64,000 nt of DNA from Sinorhizobium fredii NGR234 (GTDB taxonomy: Bacteria; Pseudomonadota; Alphaproteobacteria; Rhizobiales; Rhizobiaceae). A program made the translations under genes and the position numbers. Positions 28,553-36,626 of this stretch are shown piece by piece. Location: positions 806,001 to 870,000 of the forward strand of contig NC_012586.1 in assembly GCF_000018545.1 (NCBI RefSeq), written 5' to 3'. Under the pieces are notes generated by a model. It saw only the letters and a program-made list of their open reading frames with translations. It ran no database searches and was not told where the DNA came from. The stretch's first letter is position 1, and each line of letters begins with the position of its first letter.

Positions 28553-29062
28553 CTACTGGCGCTGCAATTTCCGCCATCCGTATCGCGTCAGTCCGCGCGG
28601 CTTCAGCACTGACAGCGTCGTCGTCACGAGAAGCACGACGAGGCCGCCAGCGGCGTGCACCACGAGTGAGCGTCGCAGTCCGAGGAGATCGCCGCTGGAA
28701 AATGCTGTTTCGGCCGCCCTGGCTGCGACGTATGCAATCCCGTCCATCTGGAGCATCAGGACAGTCGCCGTGAAGATGGTCAGCAGGAGCTTGGTCAGGA
28801 CCCAGTAGTGCCTGAACAGGCCCCACGTCGTACCCAGCGACTGGATCAGTCCTGTCGCCAATGACGCGAAAACCAGAGGGATGATAACGGTACGCGCGAT
28901 CACTTCCATTGTGACATAGACGCTGCGGATCACCTGACCGTCCTCGCTGGAGAGCCCTGCGATGGCCAGAGCAAGGAAGGCAGCGACTGCGCCAAGCGAG
29001 CCTACCGAGGAAATGATATGCGCTATCAGCGCGATCTTGCGCAGCAGAGGTGCCATCGTCAT
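28553..29062 (-). CDS. Four-TM membrane protein (DUF2269-like)
   Basis: A 169-residue protein with four hydrophobic segments: IALIAHIISSVGSLGAVAAFL, the VIIPLVFASLATGLI region, LLLTIFTATVLML and VLLVTTTLSV. The His in the first helix, the late TKLLLTIF block and the final basic RGLTRYGWRKLQ resemble DUF2269-type integral membrane proteins, a weak match. The stop is 30 bp from the acyltransferase stop (convergent). It overlaps the preceding small gene by four bases (ATGA), so they form a two-gene operon. Its role in the copper island is not known. Confidence 0.65.
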   Translation of the reverse strand: MTMAPLLRKIALIAHIISSVGSLGAVAAFLALAIAGLSSEDGQVIRSVYVTMEVIARTVIIPLVFASLATGLIQSLGTTWGLFRHYWVLTKLLLTIFTATVLMLQMDGIAYVAARAAETAFSSGDLLGLRRSLVVHAAGGLVVLLVTTTLSVLKPRGLTRYGWRKLQRQ

Positions 29063-29247
29063 TGGCGGTCACCCGCAGGAGGTGTCTGGTTCCCAGTATC
29101 TTCGGGCGAAAGGTGCCGACCTGGTCCATGTGGACCACCGATGCCGGACACCATCAGCATGGCGGCCAACATTATCAGCACTCCAAGGAGGATACCGGAG
29201 ATTTTCACCCAACGTGGCGTTCCGGGATAAGGGGACTGATCTGCCAT
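29059..29247 (-). CDS. Small single-span membrane protein, 62 aa
   Basis: The protein reads MADQSPYPGTPRWVKISG, then a single membrane helix (ILLGVLIMLAAMLMVSGIGG) and a short Gly/His/Pro tail (PHGPGRHLSPEDTGN). I take the ATG at 29247; an in-frame ATG seven codons upstream is possible. It is translationally coupled (ATGA) to the four-TM gene downstream. Met/His-containing single-span proteins of this type are common near multicopper oxidase or RND modules, but no function can be given. Confidence 0.65.
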   Translation of the reverse strand: MADQSPYPGTPRWVKISGILLGVLIMLAAMLMVSGIGGPHGPGRHLSPEDTGNQTPPAGDRQ

Positions 29248-29399
29248 CTTCGCTCGCCTCGTGGCCATCCCTGCTTTGAAGTCTCGCTCGCTCTGCACTG
29301 ATATCGCAATGCTGTATCTCACTAAAATTAGCTCCCAATCGTTGGCATTCGGCGTAGAGTCGTCTCGACAGGACGCGCGTTCGAAGCGGGGGCGTTCGG

Positions 29400-29756
29400 A
29401 TGACCTTCAAACCGTCAGCAGCGTCGGTGTTCAGTTTTGCTGTAATATCGATCGGCCTGGTCGTACCGAGCGACGCTCATCAGGCCAGCACTGGTTGGAC
29501 CTATCCTCCGGCCTGCTGCAGGGGCACGGACATCGGAGGCGACTGCGATGCGATCCCCAGTTCGGACGTCAGCAAGGGCCGCCGTGGGTTCTCGGTTATC
29601 CTCCGGCCCGGCGACCACCATCTCATCACCCGAAGGCACAATTTTTTCATTCCTTACGGAGACGAAATTCCCTCCGGCGACGGCAACTATCACATCTGCC
29701 TTCACCCGACCGAAGACAACGTGAACTGCTTCTTTGCGCCGCCAGACAACGTCTGA
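29400..29756 (+). CDS. Hypothetical secreted protein, 118 aa
   Basis: A signal peptide (VFSFAVISIGLVVPSDAHQ) leads to a small globular domain with paired cysteines (YPPACCRGTDIGGDCD), a central IPYGDEIPSGDGNYHICLHP block and NVNCFFAPPDNV at the end. I have seen this pattern as a conserved periplasmic hypothetical in alphaproteobacteria but know no function. Four or five Cys residues suggest disulphides. It is monocistronic and convergent with hmrR. Confidence 0.7.
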   Translation: MTFKPSAASVFSFAVISIGLVVPSDAHQASTGWTYPPACCRGTDIGGDCDAIPSSDVSKGRRGFSVILRPGDHHLITRRHNFFIPYGDEIPSGDGNYHICLHPTEDNVNCFFAPPDNV

Positions 29757-29807
29757 CGCCCAGCGATATCCGGCGACAGGCTTCTGAACACCGGATCAAC
29801 AACACGA

Positions 29808-30254
29808 TCATTTCAGCGAGGCAACGCCGAACCGCGCACTGACGGCATCTATGCGGTCGATTTCGGCTCCGTTGGCGATTTCGTCTATGATCGGGCACGC
29901 CGGGCGGTCGTCGCCGTGGCAGTGGCTCGCGAGGTGCTTGAGCGTTTTCGTCATCTCCTGGATGGCGGCGATCTTTCGCTCCAGTTCGGCGACGTGTTCC
30001 AGGGCGACGGCCTTGACGTCCGAGCTGGCTCTGGCGCGGTCCCGCCATAGGGCAAGCAGTTCCTTGATCTGTTCCACCGAGAAACCGAGATCGCGGGCTC
30101 GGCGTACGAAGCGAAGGGTATGAATGTCGTTGTCGCCGTAAGTCCGATAGCTGGAAGCGGTCCGGAGAGCGGGTTTGATCAGCCCGATCTGCTCGTAGTA
30201 GCGGATCATTTTCGAGGAGACTCCGCTGGTCCTGGAGGCTTGGCCGATGTTCAT
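29808..30254 (-). CDS. hmrR: HmrR/CueR copper-responsive MerR-family regulator
   Basis: The N-terminal helix-turn-helix ([23 protein letters not shown]) and wing ([22 protein letters not shown]) are MerR type. The dimerisation helix follows, and the metal loop [13 protein letters not shown] has Cys112 and Cys120, the same spacing as the Cu(I) ligands of CueR. It should sense cytosolic Cu(I) or Ag(I) and activate promoters with 19-bp spacers, of which three are present in this window. It lies just downstream of copA on the same strand, and the ATPase frame now runs into its start only because of the copA deletion. It is a full-length, apparently functional regulator of the island. Confidence 0.95.
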   Translation of the reverse strand: MNIGQASRTSGVSSKMIRYYEQIGLIKPALRTASSYRTYGDNDIHTLRFVRRARDLGFSVEQIKELLALWRDRARASSDVKAVALEHVAELERKIAAIQEMTKTLKHLASHCHGDDRPACPIIDEIANGAEIDRIDAVSARFGVASLK

Positions 30255-30309
30255 GTCTTTCTCCTTCTTTGTCGTTTGGGCATCCGACCAGGGCCGGACG
30301 CCGATGCGC

Positions 30310-32200
30310 TCAGGCCGGGTTGACGGACTTCAGCCGCAGCGCGTTGCCGCTTGGCATCGGCTGCGAAACCGGAGAGATCGATCTTGCGCTTGACCAGCGC
30401 TCGGTCCGCACCGACGAGTACCTCCAGGCCGGAGACTACGCCGCGCACGCCGAAGCCAGGGGTGGCTTCGAAGTCCTTGGCGGGAACCAGCGCGACACCC
30501 TTCGACTTTGCTGCTGACACGATCGCTTCCGCGATCGGATGCTCGGAAAGGGCTTCAAGGCTTGCGACGAAGGACATAACCTCGTCCGCATTGAACCCAT
30601 CGCTAACGATGATGTCCGTCAGTTCCGGGCGGCCCTTGGTGAGGGTCCCAGTCTTGTCGAGCGCGACGACATCCGCCTCGCGGAGGCTCTGCAAAGCTTC
30701 GCCCTTGCGGAACAGGATGCCGAGTTCGGCGGCGCGCCCCGTGCCGACCATGATCGAGGTCGGCGTTGCCAAGCCCATGGCGCAGGGGCAGGCGATAATC
30801 AGCACGGCGACTGCATTCACCAGCGCGAATGAGAGCGCGGGCGAGGGGCCGAACGCGTACCAGGCAACGAAGGTCAGCACGGCCGCAAGGATTACCGCGG
30901 GAACGAACCAGCCCGTCACCTTGTCGACAAGGGCCTGGATCGGCAACTTCGAACCCTGCGCAGCCTCCACCATCTTGATGATCTGAGCGAGCAGGGTGTC
31001 GCTGCCGACCTTGGTGGCCTTGAAGGTGAAGGACCCGGTTTTGTTGATGGTTCCGCCGACGACCTCGCTGTCCGCCGCCTTCTGAACGGGGACCGGTTCT
31101 CCGGTGATCATCGATTCGTCCACGTAGGAGCTGCCATCGAGGACCGTGCCGTCGACGGGAATTTTTTCGCCAGGCCTGATCCGGATGACGTCGCCGACCA
31201 CGACATCGCTGATCTGAATCTCGACGAACTCTCCGCCATGCGAGACGAAGGCAGTCTTCGGCTGCAGGCCGATCAGCCGCTTGATCGCCTGGCTGGTCCG
31301 GCCCTTCGCACGGGCTTCCAGGTATCGTCCGAGCAGGATCAGGGTGACGATGACCGCTGCTGCCTCGTAGTAAACGTTCGCGGTTCCGGAAGGCAGAATG
31401 CCAGGAGCGAAGGTCGCCACGACGGAATAGCCCCAGGCTGCAGTCGTACCGAGGACCACCAGCGAGTTCATGTCGGGCGTCCATCGCAGGAGGTTCGGCA
31501 CGCCCTTTTTGAAAAAGCGCAGCCCCGGTCCGAACAGGACAACAGTGGCTAACACGAACTGGATATGCAGGTGGTGGCGCATGCCGATGGTTTCCATGAG
31601 CAGCTCGTGGACACCCGGCAGGAAGTGAGAACCCATCTCGACCAGGAAAAGCGGGAGCGTCAGCAGGGCCGAGAATATCAGCAGGGTCTTGAGTGTTCGG
31701 ATTTCCGCGGCGCGGTGGTCTTCAGCGTCCTCCGCTGTCTCGGTGGCGGCCGTCTTGCGGACCGCATATCCGGCCTCTCGAACCGAGGCTTCGAGAGCGG
31801 CGACGGCAACCGCACCGGAGACAAGGCGAACGGTGGCCTTCTCCGTTGCAAGATTTACCGATGCATCCGTCACGCCTGGAACGGTCTTCAAGGCCTTTTC
31901 GACACGCGAAACGCAGGAGGCGCAGGTCATGCCTTCGATATCGAGTTCCTGGGTTTCGACCTTGGGCTCATAGCCCACCTTCTCTATCGCGCGGAGGACT
32001 GCCTGTGTGTCCGGCGCGCCCGCGAACTGAACGGTCGCTCGTTCCGTAGCCAGGTTGACGTTTGCCGAGGCGACGCCGGGCACCGCCGCAATTGCCTTTT
32101 CGACGCGCCGCACGCAGGAGGCGCAGGTCATGCCGTCGATGCCAAAGTCGGTGGCAATCGAAAAAGAGGCGGACTTCTCAATCGGAGTTAATGCAGTCAT
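30310..32200 (-). pseudogene. copA: CopA copper-exporting P-type ATPase with internal deletion
   Basis: Two N-terminal HMA domains have GMTCASC (Cys26/Cys29 and Cys93/Cys96). TM segments, the TGE loop ([10 protein letters not shown]), the CPC motif (near residue 471) and DKTGT (Asp515) are all present. After GFAADAKR (about residue 619) roughly 130 codons are missing, including the GDGxNDAPAL hinge and the last two helices; the sequence jumps to the extreme C-terminus. Past the junction, [11 protein letters not shown] and its TGA at 30310 appear in a different frame from the preceding body, so the ATPase frame actually reads on into the first bases of hmrR. Catalysis of Cu(I) export is not expected. 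A copper-inducible promoter stands in front. Confidence 0.88.
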
Positions 32201-32229
32201 CGGAGCGATCCCAATTGCAACTGCACTAT

Positions 32230-32260
32230 CAGATAATCCTTCCAACAATGGTAAGGTCAA
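32230..32260 (-). promoter_or_regulatory. HmrR/CueR-type promoter of copA
   Basis: TTGACC (-35) and TATCTG (-10) on the minus strand are 19 bp apart, with the dyad CCTTACC and TTGGAAGG between them. This is the best of three matching sites in the window and the expected target of HmrR, whose gene lies just downstream of copA. The start codon is about 30 bp after the -10. Confidence 0.92.
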
Positions 32261-32289
32261 GAGAAGTCGTAAAATATTACGAGCAGCTA

Positions 32290-32323
32290 GTGGTCATCAT
32301 CAAAATCTGACGCCTGGTACCGG
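32290..32323 (-). repeat. Dispersed repeat arm, copy a
   Basis: On the minus strand this reads CCGGTACCAGGCGTCAGATT followed by TTGATGATGACCAC. It resembles the arms of the palindrome at 34471 and the copy at 35206, with a 6-bp insertion before ACCAC. The sequence between it and the cyclase start (32324-32593) contains nothing else that I recognise. Confidence 0.5.
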
Positions 32324-32593
32324 AGCCGCAGGCCCGCTCAGGGTGGGGAGCGTCCCCCCGACCAACCAAGCTGCCACGGCTGGAACGCGGAGTTTGCGGA
32401 AGTTCGAGGCAAATTCGACGAACGGCCGCTGTCGATGCGACGCGGCCGTTCTGGCTGCGGTAATTCGTGCAACGGTTCTAACTCAAGCCGGTAGAAAAGT
32501 GAAAAGCCCCAGCATCGGTTTCGATTGCTGGCTGCAGTCGAAGGTGCGAGAATTGCAGCGCATAGCCTGGCGGACTGGCGCTGGAGGGCTTTC

Positions 32594-34333
32594 ATGCCGA
32601 AAATTCGGGTGGAGCGGCGGCTCGCTGCAATCTTAGCGGCCGACATTGTGGCCTACTCACGTCTGATCGAGAAGGATGAGGCCCGCACCCTCACCGCAAT
32701 CAGAGCGATCCGCTCGGAAGTACTGAACCCGCTTATCGGAGACCACAAGGGACGTGTCGTCAAGCTAATGGGCGATGGCGCGATCGTGGAGTTTGGCTCT
32801 GTCGTCGATGCCGTGACTTGTGCCGTCGCGGTCCAGGAAGCGGTGGCTACCCATCAGCGGGAGGTCCCGACCGACGGCCGCATCCTGTTTCGCATCGGGA
32901 TCAATGTCGGCGACGTCGTAGTGGACGACAGCGACCTGCTCGGGGATGGCGTCAACATCGCGTCGCGGCTTGAGGCACTGGCGGAGCCGGGGGGAATTTG
33001 CGTCTCCGATGCCGTGCATAAGCAGCTTGCGGGCAAGACCGATTTCGCCTTTGAGGATACGGGCGAGCGCATGCTGAAAAATATCGCGCAGCCGGTTCGC
33101 GTGTGGCGCTGGGCCGGGGACCAGGCTCCGACTACCGCGGCTGCTCTGCTGCCGCTGCCAGGCAAGCCCTCCATCGCTGTGCTTCCCTTTGACAATCTGA
33201 GCAGCCAACCGGAGAAAACCTATTTCAGCGACGGCATAACCGAGGACATCATTACCGGATTGGCGCGCTTCCGTTCTCTCTTTGTCATCGCGCGCAACTC
33301 CTCCTTTGCCTTTCGCGGCAAGCCGATCGACCTTGCTGAGATCGGCCGACGGCTCGGCGTTTCCTATCTGCTGGAGGGCAGCGTACGGCGGTCCGGCGAC
33401 CGCGTGCGCATCACCGCACAGCTGATTGAAGCGGCGACCGGGGCGCATCTCTGGGCTGAACGCTATGATCGAAGTCTCGACGACATCTTCGCAGTCCAGG
33501 AGGAGGTCGCCCAGATGATCGTCGCGGCCCTCTTCGGCCGCATCCAGGAAGCTGACTTCGAACGTTCATCACGCATGCCGACCGCGAGCCTCACCGCATA
33601 CGACTGTCTGCTGCGCGGCCTCGCTCACTTCAGGGCCTATGCGGAGGACGCGAACCAGCGCGCCTGCGAGTTGTTCGAGAAAGCGGTCGCGCTCGATCCA
33701 CGTTACGCCTTGGCACATTCGTATCTCGCTTTGGTGCGGATCACGTTCCATGGTTGGGCCACCGCGCCGACTGAGATTCTGGACACCGCATTTGCGGAGG
33801 CAAGACGCGCAACCGAACTCGATCCCCAAGAGAGCCGCTGCCATCGAATTCTATCGGAAATTTGCCTCCTCCGCCGTGAGTACGACATGGCCGAAGAACA
33901 TGCCTGCCAGGCATTTGACCTGAACCCAAACGATGCAGACGCAATGATGGAGAAGGGCCGTGTATTGGCTTTGCGTGGCCGGCCGGAGGAAGCGCTGAAT
34001 TGCCTGGAGGCGGCCGTCCGCCTGAACCCGCTACACCCCCCCTGGTACAATTCTTCTTTTGGCATTGCACTCTATTCACTTCGACGTTTCGGCGAGGCAG
34101 CGCGGGCTCTCAAACGGATACCGGACCCGGGCACATGGTCGCGGGCGCGGGTCGCGGCCTGCTATGCCCAGCTCGGAAAAAGTGCGGAGGCACAGGCAGT
34201 GGTAGCGGAGGTCCTGCGACTGCAGCCCGATTTCTCGACGGCCGAATACATGCGCAAAAGCGTGCTCCTTGAACGCGCAGAAGACCGGGAGCTACTTAGC
34301 GAAGGGCTCATCAAGGCGGGATTCCCCCCGTGA
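32594..34333 (+). CDS. Class III adenylate cyclase with TPR domain
   Basis: A 579-residue cytosolic protein. Residues 1 to about 180 form a class III catalytic domain (AAILAADIVAYSRL with the first metal Asp, VVKLMGDGAIVEF with the second, GDGVNIASRLEALA with Asn and Arg of the active site). A linker then leads to a domain like those of TolB/FlgO-type cyclases (PSIAVLPFDNLSSQPEK, YFSDGITEDIITGL, LLEGSVRRSGDRVRITAQLI) and then to at least four TPR-like repeats (KAVALDPRYALAHSYLAL, EAAVRLNPLHPPWYN). It should make cAMP with activity gated by the C-terminal part. It resembles the remnant at 9.8-10.3 kb. It has no obvious link to copper and is flanked by dispersed repeat arms. Confidence 0.92.
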   Translation: MPKIRVERRLAAILAADIVAYSRLIEKDEARTLTAIRAIRSEVLNPLIGDHKGRVVKLMGDGAIVEFGSVVDAVTCAVAVQEAVATHQREVPTDGRILFRIGINVGDVVVDDSDLLGDGVNIASRLEALAEPGGICVSDAVHKQLAGKTDFAFEDTGERMLKNIAQPVRVWRWAGDQAPTTAAALLPLPGKPSIAVLPFDNLSSQPEKTYFSDGITEDIITGLARFRSLFVIARNSSFAFRGKPIDLAEIGRRLGVSYLLEGSVRRSGDRVRITAQLIEAATGAHLWAERYDRSLDDIFAVQEEVAQMIVAALFGRIQEADFERSSRMPTASLTAYDCLLRGLAHFRAYAEDANQRACELFEKAVALDPRYALAHSYLALVRITFHGWATAPTEILDTAFAEARRATELDPQESRCHRILSEICLLRREYDMAEEHACQAFDLNPNDADAMMEKGRVLALRGRPEEALNCLEAAVRLNPLHPPWYNSSFGIALYSLRRFGEAARALKRIPDPGTWSRARVAACYAQLGKSAEAQAVVAEVLRLQPDFSTAEYMRKSVLLERAEDRELLSEGLIKAGFPP

Positions 34334-34470
34334 GTTGGTTCCGTGCTCGAATGACCGCGCAAATGTGCTCGTCAGGACGGCTGGAATGAATGACGGCTCG
34401 TCACTCCTGAGCCGCCCTTTGCAACGCTAGGGGCGAACGACGGCATCGGGTCGGAACAGGTAATCCGCAT

Positions 34471-34526
34471 CGGGCACCAACCGTCAGATTTTTACCACGT
34501 GGTGAAAGCCTGACGGTTGATACCCG
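34471..34526. repeat. Long palindrome (two 28-bp inverted arms)
   Basis: Centred on CCACGTGG, the arms match at 23 of 28 positions: CGGGYAYCAACCGTCAGRYT continues to YACCAC on both sides. It lies in a non-coding stretch of about 400 bp between the cyclase stop and the next gene. Single arms of the same consensus are found at 32290 and 35206. It may be a terminator-like hairpin, a recombination site or two fused insertion-sequence ends; nothing else in this stretch is recognisable. Confidence 0.7.
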
Positions 34527-34728
34527 TCGTGGAAGACCGCTCTGGTAGGACTTTCCGTTCGTCTTTCGCAATTAGAACGAGCAAACAGTATACTATGCTG
34601 ACTTCGATGATTGCGAGGAAACGGCCTGTCGATGGTATGGGGTTGCCTGCTGAACCGATCCCGTACCGGCCTGGGGAGTACTGGGGCGGGTTATGCAAAG
34701 AGATGCTGTTTCGGACCGAGGTTCAATC

Positions 34729-35129
34729 ATGATCGACAACCGCCTCACCATCCTGAATCTATACGAGCTGAAGAAGACGCCGGGAGACTTCGAGATTGCG
34801 GTAGGCGCGCTGGCAAGGCGGGTCGAAGCCGAAGGTCATCCGGGAGTCCTGTCCTACAGGTTCTTCGTGAACGCCTCGGAGGGGACAGCGCGCGGCGTCA
34901 TCGACTACAACGATCCTGACGCTGGATCGGGCATCATGACATCGCCATGAGCTGGCCCGAAATGACCGCGTTGCATGCGGCCGCGACATTGGCGGAAATC
35001 ATCTTTCTCGGCCCGCTGACATCCGAAATCCAGGCCTGGATTGGAAGCTCGGCGCTGACCGCACGAGTTTGTAACGGGAATATATTCGGAGGCGGATTCC
35101 AGAGGCTGAGTGGCTGGTCGAACGAATGA
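34729..35129 (+). pseudogene. Small hypothetical protein (dimeric alpha/beta barrel-like), frameshifted
   Basis: The ATG at 34729 begins MIDNRLTILNLYELKKTPGD, then RVEAEGHPGVLSYRFFVNA and VIDYNDPDA. At about 34922 the frame shifts by one base: WIGHHDIAMSWPEMTALHAA, which completes the expected fold, is in the next frame and continues to a stop at 35129 after GFQRLSGWSNE. The layout suggests an antibiotic biosynthesis monooxygenase-like ferredoxin fold, but only weakly. As written only 73 residues are produced. Confidence 0.6.
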
Positions 35130-35205
35130 CTGGATTGGATCACGACTTTCCCCTTCGGACTCTTCGGCGGAAGGGTAGAAAAGGGGTCGTGAGTTGTATT
35201 CGCCT

Positions 35206-35233
35206 CGGGTACCAAGTGTTGGATTTTCACCAC
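35206..35233 (+). repeat. Dispersed repeat arm, copy c
   Basis: CGGGTACCAAGTGTTGGATT followed by TTCACCAC matches the arm consensus of the palindrome at 34471. It lies in 190 bp of non-coding sequence between the frameshifted hypothetical and copZ. Together with copy a it brackets the cyclase block. Confidence 0.55.
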
Positions 35234-35318
35234 TAGGTTTCCATCCTTGTTTTGGAGATAGCACGCGCCGTTTCGACGCCGCGTGCTTGTGTTCGATGAC
35301 ATAAAAGCGCGAGCTGGA

Positions 35319-35540
35319 TCAGGCGACGTGGCTGCAGCAGGATTTCCTGAATGACGCTTTGTATCCCGCGTCTTCGATAGCGACGATGAATGCGTCGGAC
35401 CCCAGTTGGGAGTCGATGGATGCGGTCTTGGAATCAAGATCGACGGCGACCTTGGCATCCGGATCGACCGTTTTCACGGCCTTCTCGACCGCGCGCGCGC
35501 AGTGGCCGCAGGTCATGTCGGACACGTTGAGATGATACAT
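35319..35540 (-). CDS. copZ: CopZ-like copper chaperone (HMA domain)
   Basis: A single heavy-metal-associated domain of 73 residues. The metal loop is MTCGHCARAVEKAV with Cys11 and Cys14 of MxCxxC, then the usual beta-alpha-beta order (AKVAVDLDSKTASI, FIVAIEDAGY). It would carry Cu(I) in the cytosol to an ATPase or to HmrR. The tail KSCCSHVA adds two more Cys. AGGAGAC precedes the ATG, and a copper-inducible promoter lies about 30 bp upstream. Its usual partner ATPases in this window are both broken. Confidence 0.93.
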   Translation of the reverse strand: MYHLNVSDMTCGHCARAVEKAVKTVDPDAKVAVDLDSKTASIDSQLGSDAFIVAIEDAGYKASFRKSCCSHVA

Positions 35541-35569
35541 TGAAGTCTCCTATTTGATTTCACTGCTGC

Positions 35570-35600
35570 AACATGGGGCTTCCAACGATGGCAGGGTCAA
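35570..35600 (-). promoter_or_regulatory. HmrR/CueR-type promoter of copZ
   Basis: On the minus strand TTGACC and CATGTT are separated by exactly 19 bp, with CCTGCCATCGTTGGAAG between them. It shares the TTGGAA half-site and spacing with the sites at 21564 and 32230. The next gene on the plus strand starts about 110 bp away. Confidence 0.88.
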
Positions 35601-35710
35601 GAGGCTTTGCCGAGATTATCGCCGCTCGCAAGAAGAGGACAATTCGATCACTTGCTATGCGTCACAGCCGAGTGCGTCCCTCCGTCGCAACTTTCCGTGA
35701 CGGGCTTCCA

Positions 35711-36112
35711 ATGAACTTCTCCCTGTGCCAGCATATGCGAATGTTCTACCTTGTCGTGCTCCGGCGTCTCATGCTCGCGCTTGCATTGCTCGGGATCGTT
35801 CTCGGTCCCATGAGCGTCAGCACGGCTGTCAGCGCCATGGCGGCTTCGTCGGACATGCAGATGGCAGCCATGCCCGGCATGGACAGTGCCGATGAAATGC
35901 CCTGCTGCCCGGAAGAACAACCTCAAAAGAATACCTGCGGAAGCTCATGCCCGCTGGCGCTGATATGCTCCTCGACCATCCTGGTGCATGAACACAGCGC
36001 CGATGGCTGGCGCGTCGACCTGGCATCGCTCGGTTTGGCGCATCAGTTCCTCCAGGACAGCCAGCTGCCTTCCGCAATCGTTGAGCCGCCTGCGCGACCT
36101 CCCAAAGCCTGA
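35711..36112 (+). CDS. Secreted Cys/Met-rich small protein upstream of cusBA
   Basis: Contains a membrane or signal segment (LMLALALLGIVLGPMSVSTAVSA), a Met-rich stretch (SSDMQMAAMPGMDSADEM), then PCCPEEQ and CGSSCPLALICSS with a His in VHEHS, and ends EPPARPPKA. The Met, Cys and His groups suggest periplasmic Cu(I) binding. I give the ATG at 35711; ATG 35735 is an equally good start and removes eight residues. It shares its layout with the proteins at 21052, 26031 and 41460. It is probably the first gene of the cus operon, since no other promoter is seen before 36222. Confidence 0.7.
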   Translation: MNFSLCQHMRMFYLVVLRRLMLALALLGIVLGPMSVSTAVSAMAASSDMQMAAMPGMDSADEMPCCPEEQPQKNTCGSSCPLALICSSTILVHEHSADGWRVDLASLGLAHQFLQDSQLPSAIVEPPARPPKA

Positions 36113-36221
36113 TCTCATCCGCTGATTAAGCCGAACGGCTGCTTTCCATACGGCGAGCACCCCACCGATCTTAGTTATTTCATGGACGCGGCCCGAAGTG
36201 CCTGTCCAGGGTGAGATTCAC

Positions 36222-36626
36222 ATGACCACAAGCTTTATTTCTCCGAGGACGATCCTCGGTTCGGTTGCCATCATTTTGGCTGCAACCACGACATCGTTCG
36301 CCGCTGCCACGGACTATGAGTTCCAGCTCGTCCAGCCGGAAGTAGCGCAGGGACCCGAAGCGACCGTTGCCGTTCGCCTGATCGACAAGAGGACGTCAAA
36401 GCCCGTGCCAGACGCCGTCATCTTCAGCACACGGCTGGATATGGCTCCGGAAGGCATGGAAGCCATGACGACGTCGGTCGAGGAGATGCCCTCGACGGAG
36501 CCCGGCGTCTACTCTTTCAAGACGAACCTGAGCATGGAGGGCGGCTGGCGCTTCAAGCTCGCCGCCAAGGTCCAGGGCGAGACCGACACTGTCCAGGCCG
36601 AACTGGTTCTGCAGGCGCAACCGTGA
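36222..36626 (+). CDS. FixH/YtkA-like periplasmic protein
   Basis: A 134-residue protein with an N-terminal signal or anchor (ILGSVAIILAATTTSFAA) and a beta-sandwich resembling YtkA/FixH: AVRLIDKRTSKPVPDAVIFSTRLDM, then GVYSFKTNLSMEGGWRFKLAA. Similar proteins accompany cus and cytochrome oxidase assembly genes and are thought to help in copper delivery. The stop overlaps the GTG of cusB (GTGA), so translation is coupled. Confidence 0.8.
   Translation: MTTSFISPRTILGSVAIILAATTTSFAAATDYEFQLVQPEVAQGPEATVAVRLIDKRTSKPVPDAVIFSTRLDMAPEGMEAMTTSVEEMPSTEPGVYSFKTNLSMEGGWRFKLAAKVQGETDTVQAELVLQAQP

Noticed and set aside
34384..34425. CGGCTC...GAGCCG hairpin after the TPR-cyclase as a terminator
   Set aside because: Only six base pairs with a nine-base loop and no T-run; not distinguishable from chance in GC-rich DNA.
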